Made by a program: the position numbers and the translations under genes
The notes under the pieces: generated by a model
Database searches by the model: none
What the model was told of the DNA's origin: nothing
What the model saw: only the letters and a program-made list of their open reading frames with translations
Source of the DNA: Mesorhizobium sp. L2C084A000
GTDB lineage: Bacteria; Pseudomonadota; Alphaproteobacteria; Rhizobiales; Rhizobiaceae
Assembly (NCBI RefSeq): GCF_000502875.1
Contig: NZ_AYWX01000002.1
Location: 7,451 to 71,450 of the forward strand
Length of the DNA: 64,000 nt
Reading direction: 5' to 3'
Shown: one piece after another, positions 37,206 through 46,075 of the stretch
How positions within the stretch are numbered: the stretch's first letter is position 1
How the letters are laid out: each line of letters begins with the position of its first letter

Positions 37206-39224
37206 ATGACCGATGCCGGCTTTCATCTCGTCGAAGCGACGATCGACCAATTGCGCCGCGCGCTCGATGACGGCACCGTCACCAGCGTCGAACTGGTCGG
37301 GGCGTATCTCAGGCGCATCGCGCATTTCGACCGGCACGGCATCAGCCTCAATGCCGTCCCGTTGCTCAACCCTGGCATGTTCGAGGAGGCTGCCGCCTCC
37401 GACCAGCGCCGCCGCAACGGCACCGTGCTCGGGCCACTCGACGGCATCCCCTACACCGCCAAGGACAGCTACAAGGTATCAGGCCTGACGGTCGCCGCCG
37501 GCTCGCCGGCCTTCGAGCATCTCATTGCCAATGAGGACGCCTTCACCATCGCCCGGCTGCGGGCCGGCGGCGCGGTGCTGATCGGGCTGACCAACATGCC
37601 GCCGATGGCCAATGGCGGCATGCAGCGCGGCGTCTATGGCCGCGCCGAAAGTCCGTACAATGGCGACTATCTCACCGCCGCCTTCGCATCGGGCTCATCC
37701 AATGGCTCCGGCACAGCGACAGCGGCCAGCTTCTGCGCCTTCGGGCTTGGCGAGGAAACCTGGTCGTCCGGCCGCGCGCCGGCCACCAACAATGCGCTGG
37801 TCGCCTATACGCCGTCGCGCGGTGTCATTTCGGTGCGCGGCAACTGGCCGCTGGTCCCGACCATGGATGTCGTCGCGCCGCACACGCGCAGCGTCCCCGA
37901 CATGCTCGAACTGCTCGACGTGATTGTCGCCGACGACCCCGAGACGCACGGCGATTTCTGGCGCGCGCAGCCCTGGGTCAAGCTGCCGAAAAGCTCCGAC
38001 GTGCGGCCGCCGCGCTATACCGACCTCACACTGGCGGGGTCGTTGAAAGGCATGCGGCTTGGCGTGCCCAGAATGTATATCGGCCGCGACACCGAGGCCG
38101 ACAAGCCGATCGAAACCCGCGCCTCGGTACTTGCCCTGTGGGAGCAGGCGGCGGCCGATCTGAGGCGGCTTGGCGCCGAGGTGATCGAGGTCGATTTTCC
38201 CGTCGTCTCCAACTATGAACGCGACCGCCCCGGCGCGCGCAGCATGGTCGAGCGCGGGCTGGTGCCCCCAGAGTTCGCCGAGCGCGAGCTCTGGGACCTC
38301 TGCATCTGGGGCTGGGACGACTTTTTGCGCGCCAATGCCGATCCGGCGCTTCCCGATCTCGTCTCGGTCGATGGCCCAAAGATCTTCCCGCAACCGCCCG
38401 GCACGCTGTCCGACCGATACGAAGGCGGCTTCGACCTGAGGGTATATGTCGAGCGGGCACGGTCCGGCGTCACGCCCCTCGTGGACATTCCAACGCTGGA
38501 AGAGGGACTGAAGGGACTGGAAGCGACAAGGCGGATCGATTTCGAGGACTGGCTGGACGCGCAAGGCATCGACGCCGTGGTGCTGCCCGCCGCTGCCGAT
38601 GTCGGGCCGGCCGATGCAGACATCGACGAGGCGTCCGCCGCCTTTGCCTGGCGCAATGGCACCTGGGTCGCCAACGGCAATCTGGTCTGGCGCCATTTCG
38701 GCATCCCCACCGTCACCGTGCCGATGGGTACGATGGCCGATATCGGTATGCCGGTCGGCCTGACTTTCGCCGGCAAGGCCTATGACGACGAAAGGCTGCT
38801 GCGCATGGCCGGCGATTTCGAACGCTCCACGCAGCGCCGCACCCGCCCGCCGCGCACGCCAGAACTTGCCGCCGATGTGTTTTCAGGCCGCCCCGCCCGA
38901 GCCGACAGCAAGGCGTCAGCGTTCGCCATCACGCTTGCCGCCGAGACGCGGCCTTTCGGCGATCAGGACGAGATCGTCATCACGCTCGACCTGCCAAATG
39001 AGGTGTCTGGGACGGCCTGCCTCAAGGTACATGTCAACGGAGAGGCCGTCGCGCTGCAGCGAAGCGGTGCGCGCTTCAGCGGGCACGCGCTCATTCCGGC
39101 CGCCGAGCATCAGCGCTTCCACAGCGTCTGGCGTGGCTCCTACGGTTCGATCGTCACAGCGGTGGTGTGGCTGGAGGATGGGCGCAGCGCCGGCGCCTAT
39201 CTGGTTACGGGCGGGATTGGGTGA
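37206..39224 (+). CDS. Amidase-signature family protein with C-terminal extension
   Basis: This 672-residue protein contains the amidase signature fold in its first 550 residues. The catalytic triad can be placed: K86 (TAKDS), cis-Ser S164 (GSSNGSG) and nucleophile S188, with the same 24-residue spacing as in malonamidase. The loop before the nucleophile reads ETWSSGRAPA, where most members have ETDGS. About 100 extra residues follow, predicted beta-rich, not found in standard amidases. The frame is open upstream for 66 codons; the ATG at 37206 starts just before the conserved first helix, but a GTG or ATG up to 30 bases earlier is possible. Confidence 0.85.
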   Translation: MTDAGFHLVEATIDQLRRALDDGTVTSVELVGAYLRRIAHFDRHGISLNAVPLLNPGMFEEAAASDQRRRNGTVLGPLDGIPYTAKDSYKVSGLTVAAGSPAFEHLIANEDAFTIARLRAGGAVLIGLTNMPPMANGGMQRGVYGRAESPYNGDYLTAAFASGSSNGSGTATAASFCAFGLGEETWSSGRAPATNNALVAYTPSRGVISVRGNWPLVPTMDVVAPHTRSVPDMLELLDVIVADDPETHGDFWRAQPWVKLPKSSDVRPPRYTDLTLAGSLKGMRLGVPRMYIGRDTEADKPIETRASVLALWEQAAADLRRLGAEVIEVDFPVVSNYERDRPGARSMVERGLVPPEFAERELWDLCIWGWDDFLRANADPALPDLVSVDGPKIFPQPPGTLSDRYEGGFDLRVYVERARSGVTPLVDIPTLEEGLKGLEATRRIDFEDWLDAQGIDAVVLPAAADVGPADADIDEASAAFAWRNGTWVANGNLVWRHFGIPTVTVPMGTMADIGMPVGLTFAGKAYDDERLLRMAGDFERSTQRRTRPPRTPELAADVFSGRPARADSKASAFAITLAAETRPFGDQDEIVITLDLPNEVSGTACLKVHVNGEAVALQRSGARFSGHALIPAAEHQRFHSVWRGSYGSIVTAVVWLEDGRSAGAYLVTGGIG

Positions 39225-39256
39225 GGTTGCGCAATTCGTGCCTTAAGCCTCCCCGA

Positions 39257-39319
39257 ATTCGTCATCCTAGGGCGGAGCAAGGAGCGAAGCGACGCGGCGC
39301 AGACCCTAGGATCCATGCC
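39257..39319. repeat. Interspersed repeat, copy 1 of an inverted pair
   Basis: A 63-base element starting ATTCGTCATCCTAGGG and ending CCCTAGGATCCATGCC lies just past the amidase gene. A second copy in the opposite direction lies about 110 bases further on. The internal part (GCGAAGCGACG) is itself partly symmetrical. This element type recurs in mesorhizobial genomes from general knowledge. Confidence 0.75.
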
Positions 39320-39430
39320 AGGACTGTGACCGAAGAATGCATCGGTCCAGAGCAATTGAGGTCAACTTTTCTTTCCAGATGCAGCGATTGCGACTGAAAG
39401 TTCTCCACCGTCGCACCGCACGGAAGTCGC

Positions 39431-39491
39431 GGCATGGATCCTAGGGTCTTCGCCACGTCGCTTCGCGACTGCTACGCCCTAGGATGACGAA
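39431..39491. repeat. Interspersed repeat, copy 2 of an inverted pair
   Basis: The sequence GGCATGGATCCTAGGG through CCCTAGGATGACGAA is the reverse complement of copy 1 with scattered changes. Together the pair can form a large stem around about 110 bases of unique DNA. The 340-base gap between the amidase and FRP-like genes holds nothing else recognisable. It may end transcription of both convergent neighbours. Confidence 0.75.
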
Positions 39492-39565
39492 GCGTGGGGT
39501 TCGCAAAAGTGTCGTCAATCAACGATCGCCAACCTCTCGCAGTTCTGGCAGCGCCGTTCCCCTCG

Positions 39566-39910
39566 TCATCCACTTGCAAAGCGACTCTCGACATAGGCCA
39601 GGTCCCGCTGAATGACATCCCGCTTGTCTTGCGACAGACCGCCAAGCAGCTTTTCATCGAGATATCCTGCTCGAATAAGCTGCGCGAACACGAAGAGAAG
39701 CTGCGAATAGCGATAGTCGAACGTGCGATCGATTTCCCGTCGCTGTTCACGCAAATAGCCTTCGAGCTCCCACATCTCGGAGGGCTGCGTCACCGCACTC
39801 GCCTTGCTTTTGAAGTCGGCCATCGTCTTTGCGAGCGCCGCCTCAAGAGCGGTATCGAAGGCATGGCGCGCGAGCTTCTTTTCGGATCCGGACCACTCGA
39901 AATCACTCAT
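39566..39910 (-). CDS. FRP-like protein (homolog of cyanobacterial fluorescence recovery protein)
   Basis: This 114-residue, all-helical protein aligns along its length with cyanobacterial FRP, which speeds relaxation of the orange carotenoid protein (OCP). Shared positions include WSxxE at 6-10, the AFD/F-x-x-A helix, W47, the YLxxxRxEID run at 52-61, and SxxxFVFAQL at 69-78. R57 matches FRP R60 and W47 matches W50, both needed in FRP. H53 and D54 of FRP are E50 and G51 here. No OCP or phycobilisome gene is nearby and rhizobia are not known to have them. The ATG at 39910 starts at the family N-terminus. It follows ThuA by 61 bases. Confidence 0.8.
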   Translation of the reverse strand: MSDFEWSGSEKKLARHAFDTALEAALAKTMADFKSKASAVTQPSEMWELEGYLREQRREIDRTFDYRYSQLLFVFAQLIRAGYLDEKLLGGLSQDKRDVIQRDLAYVESRFASG

Positions 39911-39971
39911 TTGATATCTCCATGGATGCCCTGTGAATTCAACCCAGGTTTTCACGAAAACGTGCCTGCTG

Positions 39972-40619
39972 CTACCCCCGCGCCGCCCAAAGCAAACCCC
40001 GCTCCACCATCAGCGCCATTTCCGGCACCGCGAACTCATCCGCCGTGTGACCAAGGGAACTGTAGAAAACCTTCCCCGCCCCATAGCGCCGTTTCCAGAC
40101 GACCGGCATGACGACGCCGCCTATCCCCGGAAAATGCGCGTCGGTGAAGGTGGTGGTCGCCAGCACCTCGTTGCTTGGGTCGACATGCATGTAATATTGC
40201 TCCGACCGGTAGGCGAAATCGCTGATACCTTTTGTGATCGGATCGTCCGGCCGGGTGATGGCGACGTGATAGTCGATGATGTTGCCGGGATGCGCGACCC
40301 ATTGACCGCCGGTCATGAACTGATAGTCGGGCTCGTTGCGGAAACTGTCGCCCATCGTCCCGTGGAAACCGCCGAGTCCGCTCCCCCCGAGAACCGCATG
40401 CGTCAGGTTCTGCAGTTCGGTCTTCTCGATCGTCGACATGGTGATGACGGGCACGATGAGATCGAATGACGACAGCTCCGGATCGGCGAACATCGCCGTG
40501 CCCTCGCCCAACGTGACGTCGAAGCCGTTTCGCTCAAGCAAGGTGCGAACGATCTTCGCGCTCTGCTCCGGCGTATGGCCCTCCCAGCCGCCCCAGGCGA
40601 TCAAGGCCTTCTTTGGCAT
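39972..40619 (-). CDS. ThuA-domain protein
   Basis: This 215-residue protein has the class I glutamine-amidotransferase-like ThuA fold: LIAWGGWEGHTPEQSAKIV at the start, a central GGFHGTMGDSF turn in the position of the nucleophile elbow but without Cys, and a late YGAGKVFYSSLGHTADEF segment. ThuA was first linked to trehalose utilisation in Sinorhizobium; in many loci it accompanies sugar oxidoreductases. Here it is the last but one gene of the flavin-oxidoreductase/importer run, 42 bases behind the LLM gene. Confidence 0.9.
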   Translation of the reverse strand: MPKKALIAWGGWEGHTPEQSAKIVRTLLERNGFDVTLGEGTAMFADPELSSFDLIVPVITMSTIEKTELQNLTHAVLGGSGLGGFHGTMGDSFRNEPDYQFMTGGQWVAHPGNIIDYHVAITRPDDPITKGISDFAYRSEQYYMHVDPSNEVLATTTFTDAHFPGIGGVVMPVVWKRRYGAGKVFYSSLGHTADEFAVPEMALMVERGLLWAARG

Positions 40620-40661
40620 GGTGTACCTCCCTTGGAGCACTCCGCTTCGATCGATCCGGCG

Positions 40662-41690
40662 TCAGCGCCAGCCCAGAGCCGGCGCGACATGGGTCAGGAT
40701 CGCCTCGATGACATGCGCATTATAGTCGACGCCGAGCTGGTTCGGAACGGTGAGCAGCAGCGTGTCGGCCTCGGCGATCGCCTCGTCCTGCGCCAATTCC
40801 TTGATCAGCACATCCGGCTCAGCCGCATAGCTGCGCCCGAAGATCGCCTTGGTGTTCTCCTCGATGAAGCCGATCTGGTCGCGGCTTTCGTTGCCGCGGC
40901 CGAAATAGGCACGGTCGTGATCGTCGACCAGCGCGAAGATGCTGCGGCTGACCGAGACGCGCGGCTCGCGCTTGTGGCCGGCCGCCTTCCAGGCCTCGCG
41001 ATAGATGCGGATCTGCTCGGCCTGCTGGATGTGGAACGGCTTGCCGCTCTCGTCGAATTTGAGCGTCGAGCTCTGCAGGTTCATGCCGAGCTTGGCCGCC
41101 CATTCCGACGTGGCGTTGGTAGCCGCACCCCACCAGATCCGCTCGCGCAAACCCTCCGAATGCGGCTCGAGGCGCAAGAGGCCGGGCGGATTGGGGAACA
41201 TCGGCCGCGGATTGGGCTGGGCGAACCCCTCGCCCCGCAGCGTCTCGAGGAATACCTCGGCATGATGCCGCGCCATGTCGGCGTCGCTTTTGCCTTCCGG
41301 TGGCGCGTAGCCAAAATGGCGCCAGCCATCGATCACCTGCTCGGGCGAGCCACGGCTGATGCCAAGCTGCAGGCGGCCGCCGGCGATGATGTCGGCGGCA
41401 CCGGCATCTTCCGCCATGTAGAGCGGATTCTCATAGCGCATGTCGATTACTGCAGTGCCAATCTCGATGCGGCTGGTCTTGGCGCCAACGGCGGCCAGCA
41501 GCGGGAACGGCGAAGCGAGTTGGCGGGCGAAATGATGCACGCGGAAATACGCCCCATCCGCGCCAAGCTGTTCGGCGGCGACGGCGAGGTCGATGGATTG
41601 CAAAAGCGCGTCCGATGCCGAGCGCACTTGCGATTGCGACGAGGGCGTCCAGTGCCCGAACGACAGGAAACCGATTTTCTTCATAGCCAT
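40662..41690 (-). CDS. LLM class flavin-dependent oxidoreductase
   Basis: This 342-residue protein has the luciferase-like TIM barrel: a FLSFGHW start, the LAVAAEQLGADGAYFRVHHF segment, SRIEIGTAVIDMRYENPLYMAEDAGAAD, and GGRLQLGISRGSP. It should use reduced FMN supplied by a partner and oxygen to oxidise a small molecule. It lies 64 bases after the DppC-type permease gene on the same strand and probably shares its operon. A second ATG six bases in is an equally good start. Confidence 0.9.
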   Translation of the reverse strand: MAMKKIGFLSFGHWTPSSQSQVRSASDALLQSIDLAVAAEQLGADGAYFRVHHFARQLASPFPLLAAVGAKTSRIEIGTAVIDMRYENPLYMAEDAGAADIIAGGRLQLGISRGSPEQVIDGWRHFGYAPPEGKSDADMARHHAEVFLETLRGEGFAQPNPRPMFPNPPGLLRLEPHSEGLRERIWWGAATNATSEWAAKLGMNLQSSTLKFDESGKPFHIQQAEQIRIYREAWKAAGHKREPRVSVSRSIFALVDDHDRAYFGRGNESRDQIGFIEENTKAIFGRSYAAEPDVLIKELAQDEAIAEADTLLLTVPNQLGVDYNAHVIEAILTHVAPALGWR

Positions 41691-41754
41691 GCGATATAAG
41701 GATGCGCGTCAGGCTTCAATGCCAAAGAGATTTTTCGACGCACCCGATCAAGGC

Positions 41755-42642
41755 TCATGCATCGCTGTTTTCGAAGGCGCCGATGCCTTGTGCGATAAGG
41801 TTGGTCGCCATGACCAATGAGACGATTGCCGCGGAATTGAAGACGACGACCCACCATTTGCCGCCGGTCAGGAAGCCGTAGCCGTCGGCGACGGCCAGTC
41901 CCCAGTCGGCCGATGGCGGCTGGATGCCGAGGCCGAGAAAGCTCAGCGTCGCGATCGAAAAGAACGCGTAGCCCAGCCTTGTGACCAGCTCGATCAAGAT
42001 CGTTTCCCTGATGTTGGGCAGTATCTCCAGAAACATGATGGCGAGCGGGCCCTCGCCGCCAAGCCGCGCAGCGCTGACATAGTCGCGCTCCTTCTGCTCG
42101 CGCACGGCGGCGCGGACGGTGCGAGCCACCAGCGGCGCGTAGGCGATGCCGATCACCAGGATGACGGTCAGGTTCGACGGGCCGATCGCCACCAGCGTCA
42201 TGGTGACGAGAACAATGAACGGAAACGCCATCAGCGTATCGAGCAGCCGCGCGCCGATGGCATCGACCAGGCCGTCGAAATAGCCGAGCACCAGACCGAT
42301 GATGCTGCCGGCGGCAACGCCGGCCAGCGTCGCCAGCGGCGCAACCAGCAGGATATCGCGCGATCCGACGACTATGCGGGACAGCACGTCGCGGCCGAGA
42401 TGATCGGTGCCGAACCAGTGCAGCGCATCGGGCGGCGTCAGCATCGCCAGAAAATCCTCGGCATAGGGATCGTAGGGAACGAAGAGGTTGCCGAACAGTG
42501 CGCAAACGACCCAGAACAGAAGCAGCAGCGATCCGACCACGACCGACGGGGCCAGTCCGGAGAAAACACTGCGGATCCTGCGCACTGCCGGAAAGCCGGC
42601 CACCGCGCGCCGTGGTGCGGGAAACTCCGCCAGATCCGTCAT
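41755..42642 (-). CDS. Dipeptide-type ABC transporter permease (DppC type)
   Basis: This 295-residue permease has the GTDHLGRDVLSRIVVGSRD segment and the docking loop SAARLGGEGPLAIMFLEILP. The ATG at 42642 overlaps the DppB-type stop by four bases, which fixes the start; an open frame running far upstream lies inside that gene. With its partner and the divergent fused ATPase it makes a full importer. Confidence 0.93.
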   Translation of the reverse strand: MTDLAEFPAPRRAVAGFPAVRRIRSVFSGLAPSVVVGSLLLLFWVVCALFGNLFVPYDPYAEDFLAMLTPPDALHWFGTDHLGRDVLSRIVVGSRDILLVAPLATLAGVAAGSIIGLVLGYFDGLVDAIGARLLDTLMAFPFIVLVTMTLVAIGPSNLTVILVIGIAYAPLVARTVRAAVREQKERDYVSAARLGGEGPLAIMFLEILPNIRETILIELVTRLGYAFFSIATLSFLGLGIQPPSADWGLAVADGYGFLTGGKWWVVVFNSAAIVSLVMATNLIAQGIGAFENSDA

Positions 42643-43598
42643 GGCGAGGTCCGGCGGCGTTGCCGCGGATCGAGCAGCGCCAGCACGAGGTCGCCGGCCG
42701 CCGCCGACAGCACGAAGATTGCCGCCATCACCAGCACGCCGGCCTCGAGCATCGGGAAATCGCGTGCCTTGGCCGCATTCAGAACCAGATTGCCAAGCCC
42801 CTGGATGCCGAACAGCGCCTCGATCACCACCAGCCCGCCAAGCATGTAGCCGGTCTGCGTCGCCAGCACCGCGATGGTCGGCGTCAGCGCGTTGCGCAGC
42901 ACGTGCCGAAAGATGATCTCGCGCCGCTCCAGCCCTTTCAGGACGGCGGTGCGCGTATAGTCGGCGGCCATTGCCTCGATCACCCCTGCCCGCGTCATCC
43001 GGGCGATGTAGCCGGCAAGGTTCAGCACCAGCGGCAGCGCCGGCAGGATCAGATAATAGCCATGCGTCCAGAAGCCCGCGCCATCGGGCGCAACGCCGGA
43101 GATCGGGAACCAGTTCAGCCACAGGCCGAAGAGGATAAGGAGCATCAGCCCGGAAACGAAATCAGGCACGATGCCGAAGGAAACGCCCGCCATCACGATC
43201 AGCCGGTCGATCAGGCGGCCGGCATTGAGACCCGCGATGACGCCGGCCCCTACACCAAGCGGCACGAGAAAAATCAGAATAATGCCGGCAAGGGCAGCAG
43301 AGCGCTTGAGGCTTTCGAGCACGAACGGCGCCACCGGCCCGCGCATAGACAACGAGGTGCCGAAGTCACCGGTCACGGCCTTGCTGAACCATAGCCAGTA
43401 CTGGACGAGAATCGGCTGGTCGGCGCCGAGCCGCTTGTTCAGTTCCGCCACCGCCTGCGCGTCGGCAAACGGACCGAGCATCACGCGGCCGACATCGCCG
43501 GGCAGGACCTGCCCGGCGAAGAACACCAGGATGCTGACCAGCCACAGCGTGAGGACAAGTGTGCCCACACGCGTTGACAAAGTGCGGCCCGTCAGCAT
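42639..43598 (-). CDS. Dipeptide-type ABC transporter permease (DppB type)
   Basis: This 319-residue permease begins LSTRVGTLVLTLWLVSILVFF and has the docking loop YTRTAVLKGLERREIIFRHVL. It starts seven bases after the binding-protein stop and overlaps the DppC-type gene (ATGA). The tight spacing shows a single transcription unit. Confidence 0.93.
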   Translation of the reverse strand: MLTGRTLSTRVGTLVLTLWLVSILVFFAGQVLPGDVGRVMLGPFADAQAVAELNKRLGADQPILVQYWLWFSKAVTGDFGTSLSMRGPVAPFVLESLKRSAALAGIILIFLVPLGVGAGVIAGLNAGRLIDRLIVMAGVSFGIVPDFVSGLMLLILFGLWLNWFPISGVAPDGAGFWTHGYYLILPALPLVLNLAGYIARMTRAGVIEAMAADYTRTAVLKGLERREIIFRHVLRNALTPTIAVLATQTGYMLGGLVVIEALFGIQGLGNLVLNAAKARDFPMLEAGVLVMAAIFVLSAAAGDLVLALLDPRQRRRTSP

Positions 43599-43605
43599 GT
43601 CTCGA

Positions 43606-45243
43606 TCATGCCTGGACGAAGGAAACGCGGTCGAGCAGCAGATGCGAGATCGCCGTGAAGCGCACGCCCTCGACCTTGGAGCTGACGATTCGGCTGTATT
43701 GCGAGAAGTAGCTGATGATCGCCGGCGTTTCGTCGAGCAGCAAGGTCTGGATCTTGCCGGCAACGAGGCGCTGTGCCTGCAGATCACGCGCCTTCGAGTA
43801 ATCGAGCAGCAGCGCATCATAGGCCGGGTTGTTGAAATGCGCCGCGTTCCAGGCTCCCGAACTCTTCAGCGTGGCGTTGAGGAAGATGTCGGGAGTGCCG
43901 CGATGGCCGTAGTCGGTGATGCCGAGCACCGAATCCAGCCATGGTGAGCTGCCGAAGGTCGCCGAGCCGTAATAGGCGTCCTGCGGCAGGACATTGAGCT
44001 TGATGTCGATGCCGGCCTTCCTGGCGAAGTTCTGGATGATCACCGCATAGTCGGGAATGTCATAGGCGCGTTCGGTGGTCAGCGTCACCTCGAAGCCGTT
44101 GGGCACGCCCGCCTCGCCAAGCAGGCGCTTGGCCTCGGCAATGTCTTGCTTGCGCTGCGGCACCGATGGATCGGCCGATGGGAAGATCGGCGCGAACGGG
44201 GTGTCGTTGCCGACGATGGCGCGGCCCTTCAGCAGGCCCTTGACGATCGCCTCGCGATCGAGCGTGAGCGCCAGCGCGCGGCGGACCCGCTTGTCGGTGA
44301 ACGGAGCCTGGTCGGTTCTGAGATGCACCTGGTCATGCGAGCTTGCCTGCACGCTGAGCAGCTTGAAGTTGGGATTGCCTTCGATCGCGAGTTCCAGGCG
44401 CGTCGTGCTCGGGATGACGTCGAGCTGGCCGGCCTGCAGCGCCAGCACCTGCGCCTGCTCGTCGTCGAAAAACTTGATCTCGACCCGGTCGGGCAGCGCC
44501 TTGTCGCCCCAGTAGTCCTCATTGCGCACGAAGCTGGCGCCTTGCTTGGGACGGAAGGATTCCAGCTTGAACGGACCCGTGCCGTTGAAATTCTTCTCGA
44601 AATCGCCGGCATAGTCGGCCGGCAGGATCACGGCATTGTAGACGTCTGAGGAGACATAGAAGGGGAAGTTGCTGTTTGGGCCGTCGAGATCGAAGGCGAC
44701 GGTTTCGTCGTCGACCAGCTTGGCGCCGCCCTTGGACAGGATGCCCTTGTAGGCCGACAGGGCCGACGAGCCGCTGGCCGGATCGACCAGCCGCTCGAAG
44801 CTCGCCACAACATCCCTAGCGGTGACCGCGCGACCATCGTGGAATTTCACCCCTGGCCGCAATTTGAAGGTCCAGCGACTGGCCGTCTCGTTTGCCTCCC
44901 AGGACAGAGCGAGCTTCGGCTGCAGACCATCCTTCGGATCGTCGAGGATCAGATACTCGCCGACCTGGCTGATCACCCCGATGCTGGCCGGATCGGTCAC
45001 CGAAACCGGATCGATCGCCTTGGTCGGCTGGCCGAGCCCGACGCGAACCGTGCCGCCGGCAGCAGTCGCGGCGCGTGCGCCTCCAAGCCCCTGCGAGGCG
45101 GCAAAGCCGGTCAGGCCGAGCAGTGCGGCGTATTTCAGGAGATCGCGGCGCTTGAGAAAGCCGCCCTGATATTCGTCGACGGCGACATTCCAGATGTCCC
45201 CCGACAGGTTGCGAACTGCGTCGATATCTCTGCGTTTGGTCAT
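43606..45243 (-). CDS. ABC transporter solute-binding protein, family 5
   Basis: This 545-residue protein is a family 5 periplasmic binding protein with a twin-arginine-like KRRDLLK motif at residues 31-37 followed by a hydrophobic stretch ending in GARA. Characteristic runs are WTFKLRPGVKFHDGRAVTARDV and RVRRALALTLDREAI. It probably binds the substrate of the neighbouring flavin monooxygenase rather than a peptide. It follows the DUF427 gene by 34 bases. Confidence 0.92.
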   Translation of the reverse strand: MTKRRDIDAVRNLSGDIWNVAVDEYQGGFLKRRDLLKYAALLGLTGFAASQGLGGARAATAAGGTVRVGLGQPTKAIDPVSVTDPASIGVISQVGEYLILDDPKDGLQPKLALSWEANETASRWTFKLRPGVKFHDGRAVTARDVVASFERLVDPASGSSALSAYKGILSKGGAKLVDDETVAFDLDGPNSNFPFYVSSDVYNAVILPADYAGDFEKNFNGTGPFKLESFRPKQGASFVRNEDYWGDKALPDRVEIKFFDDEQAQVLALQAGQLDVIPSTTRLELAIEGNPNFKLLSVQASSHDQVHLRTDQAPFTDKRVRRALALTLDREAIVKGLLKGRAIVGNDTPFAPIFPSADPSVPQRKQDIAEAKRLLGEAGVPNGFEVTLTTERAYDIPDYAVIIQNFARKAGIDIKLNVLPQDAYYGSATFGSSPWLDSVLGITDYGHRGTPDIFLNATLKSSGAWNAAHFNNPAYDALLLDYSKARDLQAQRLVAGKIQTLLLDETPAIISYFSQYSRIVSSKVEGVRFTAISHLLLDRVSFVQA

Positions 45244-45277
45244 GTTAAACCCCTGCTCTGAAATGAAGATTGAAAAG

Positions 45278-46054
45278 CTATGCGACGGGTTCGCCGTCGA
45301 GATGGATGCGGTCGACGGCCTGCGGATAGAAGGCGATGAGCCCTTTGATCTTCGGCATTTCCTCTATCGGATCCCGGTAGCTCCAGGCGATGTCCGGGCG
45401 CACCGTTCCGTCGCTCAGCAGGCCGGACCAGTAGGAGGCGATGCCCTTGTAAGGACATCGCGTCGTTGTGACGGACGCCGTCAGCCGCTCCAGCCGGATG
45501 TCTTCCGCCGGCAGATAGAAACGCGTCGGCAGATGCGTCTCGAACAGCAGAACCGGACGGTGGCTGTCGGCGATTGGCTCGCCGTCGAACCAGATTTGCA
45601 CATGGCTGGAGCTCTGCAGCACATCGATGCGCGCATACGGGTCTCGAGCGTGGACGAAGACTTCTTCATCCTCCTCGAACCACTGGTCGACGGCCTTCCA
45701 GGTGAAGGCGATGCGGCCAGCCAGCGGCGACAGGTTTTCATCCGGCGGCGAAACGAACGCCCAGGCCGCGTTGGCGCTGCGCCTGTCACCGGTATCAATA
45801 TCCCAATAGGCTGTCTCGCCACCGACCGGATGCGGTTCGCGATGCAATGAGGGTCTCAGCACCGACGGGTCGACCGCTGACGGCGGGAAGAAATAGATCG
45901 GCAGGAAATGGTTGGAGCGCAACACCAGCACGTTGCGGCTGTCGGCGATGGTGCGGCCGCCGAATTTGACACGCACGCGCTTGGGGCTGTGCAGGACATT
46001 GACGAGCTGCGGCGCGGTGGCTTCGCGGGGCTGCAATCTTGGTGCAACGGTCAT
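45278..46054 (-). CDS. Tandem DUF427 protein
   Basis: This 258-residue protein contains two copies of the DUF427 fold. Repeat 1 (about 27-120) has VRVKFGGRTIADSRNVLVLR and FYFP-like IYFFP; repeat 2 (about 150-245) has VQIWFDGEPIADSHRPVLLF and RFYLP. Both have the YWDIDTG / CPYKGIASYW segments of the family. The function of DUF427 is unknown. It lies between a flavin monooxygenase gene (21 bases) and an importer binding-protein gene (34 bases), so it is probably part of the same pathway. Confidence 0.88.
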   Translation of the reverse strand: MTVAPRLQPREATAPQLVNVLHSPKRVRVKFGGRTIADSRNVLVLRSNHFLPIYFFPPSAVDPSVLRPSLHREPHPVGGETAYWDIDTGDRRSANAAWAFVSPPDENLSPLAGRIAFTWKAVDQWFEEDEEVFVHARDPYARIDVLQSSSHVQIWFDGEPIADSHRPVLLFETHLPTRFYLPAEDIRLERLTASVTTTRCPYKGIASYWSGLLSDGTVRPDIAWSYRDPIEEMPKIKGLIAFYPQAVDRIHLDGEPVA

Positions 46055-46075
46055 GATCGTTCTCCCGGCCTGACG

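Noticed and set aside
42643-43122. A long N-terminal extension of the DppC-type permease
   Set aside because: It lies within the DppB-type gene; the four-base ATGA overlap fixes the true start.
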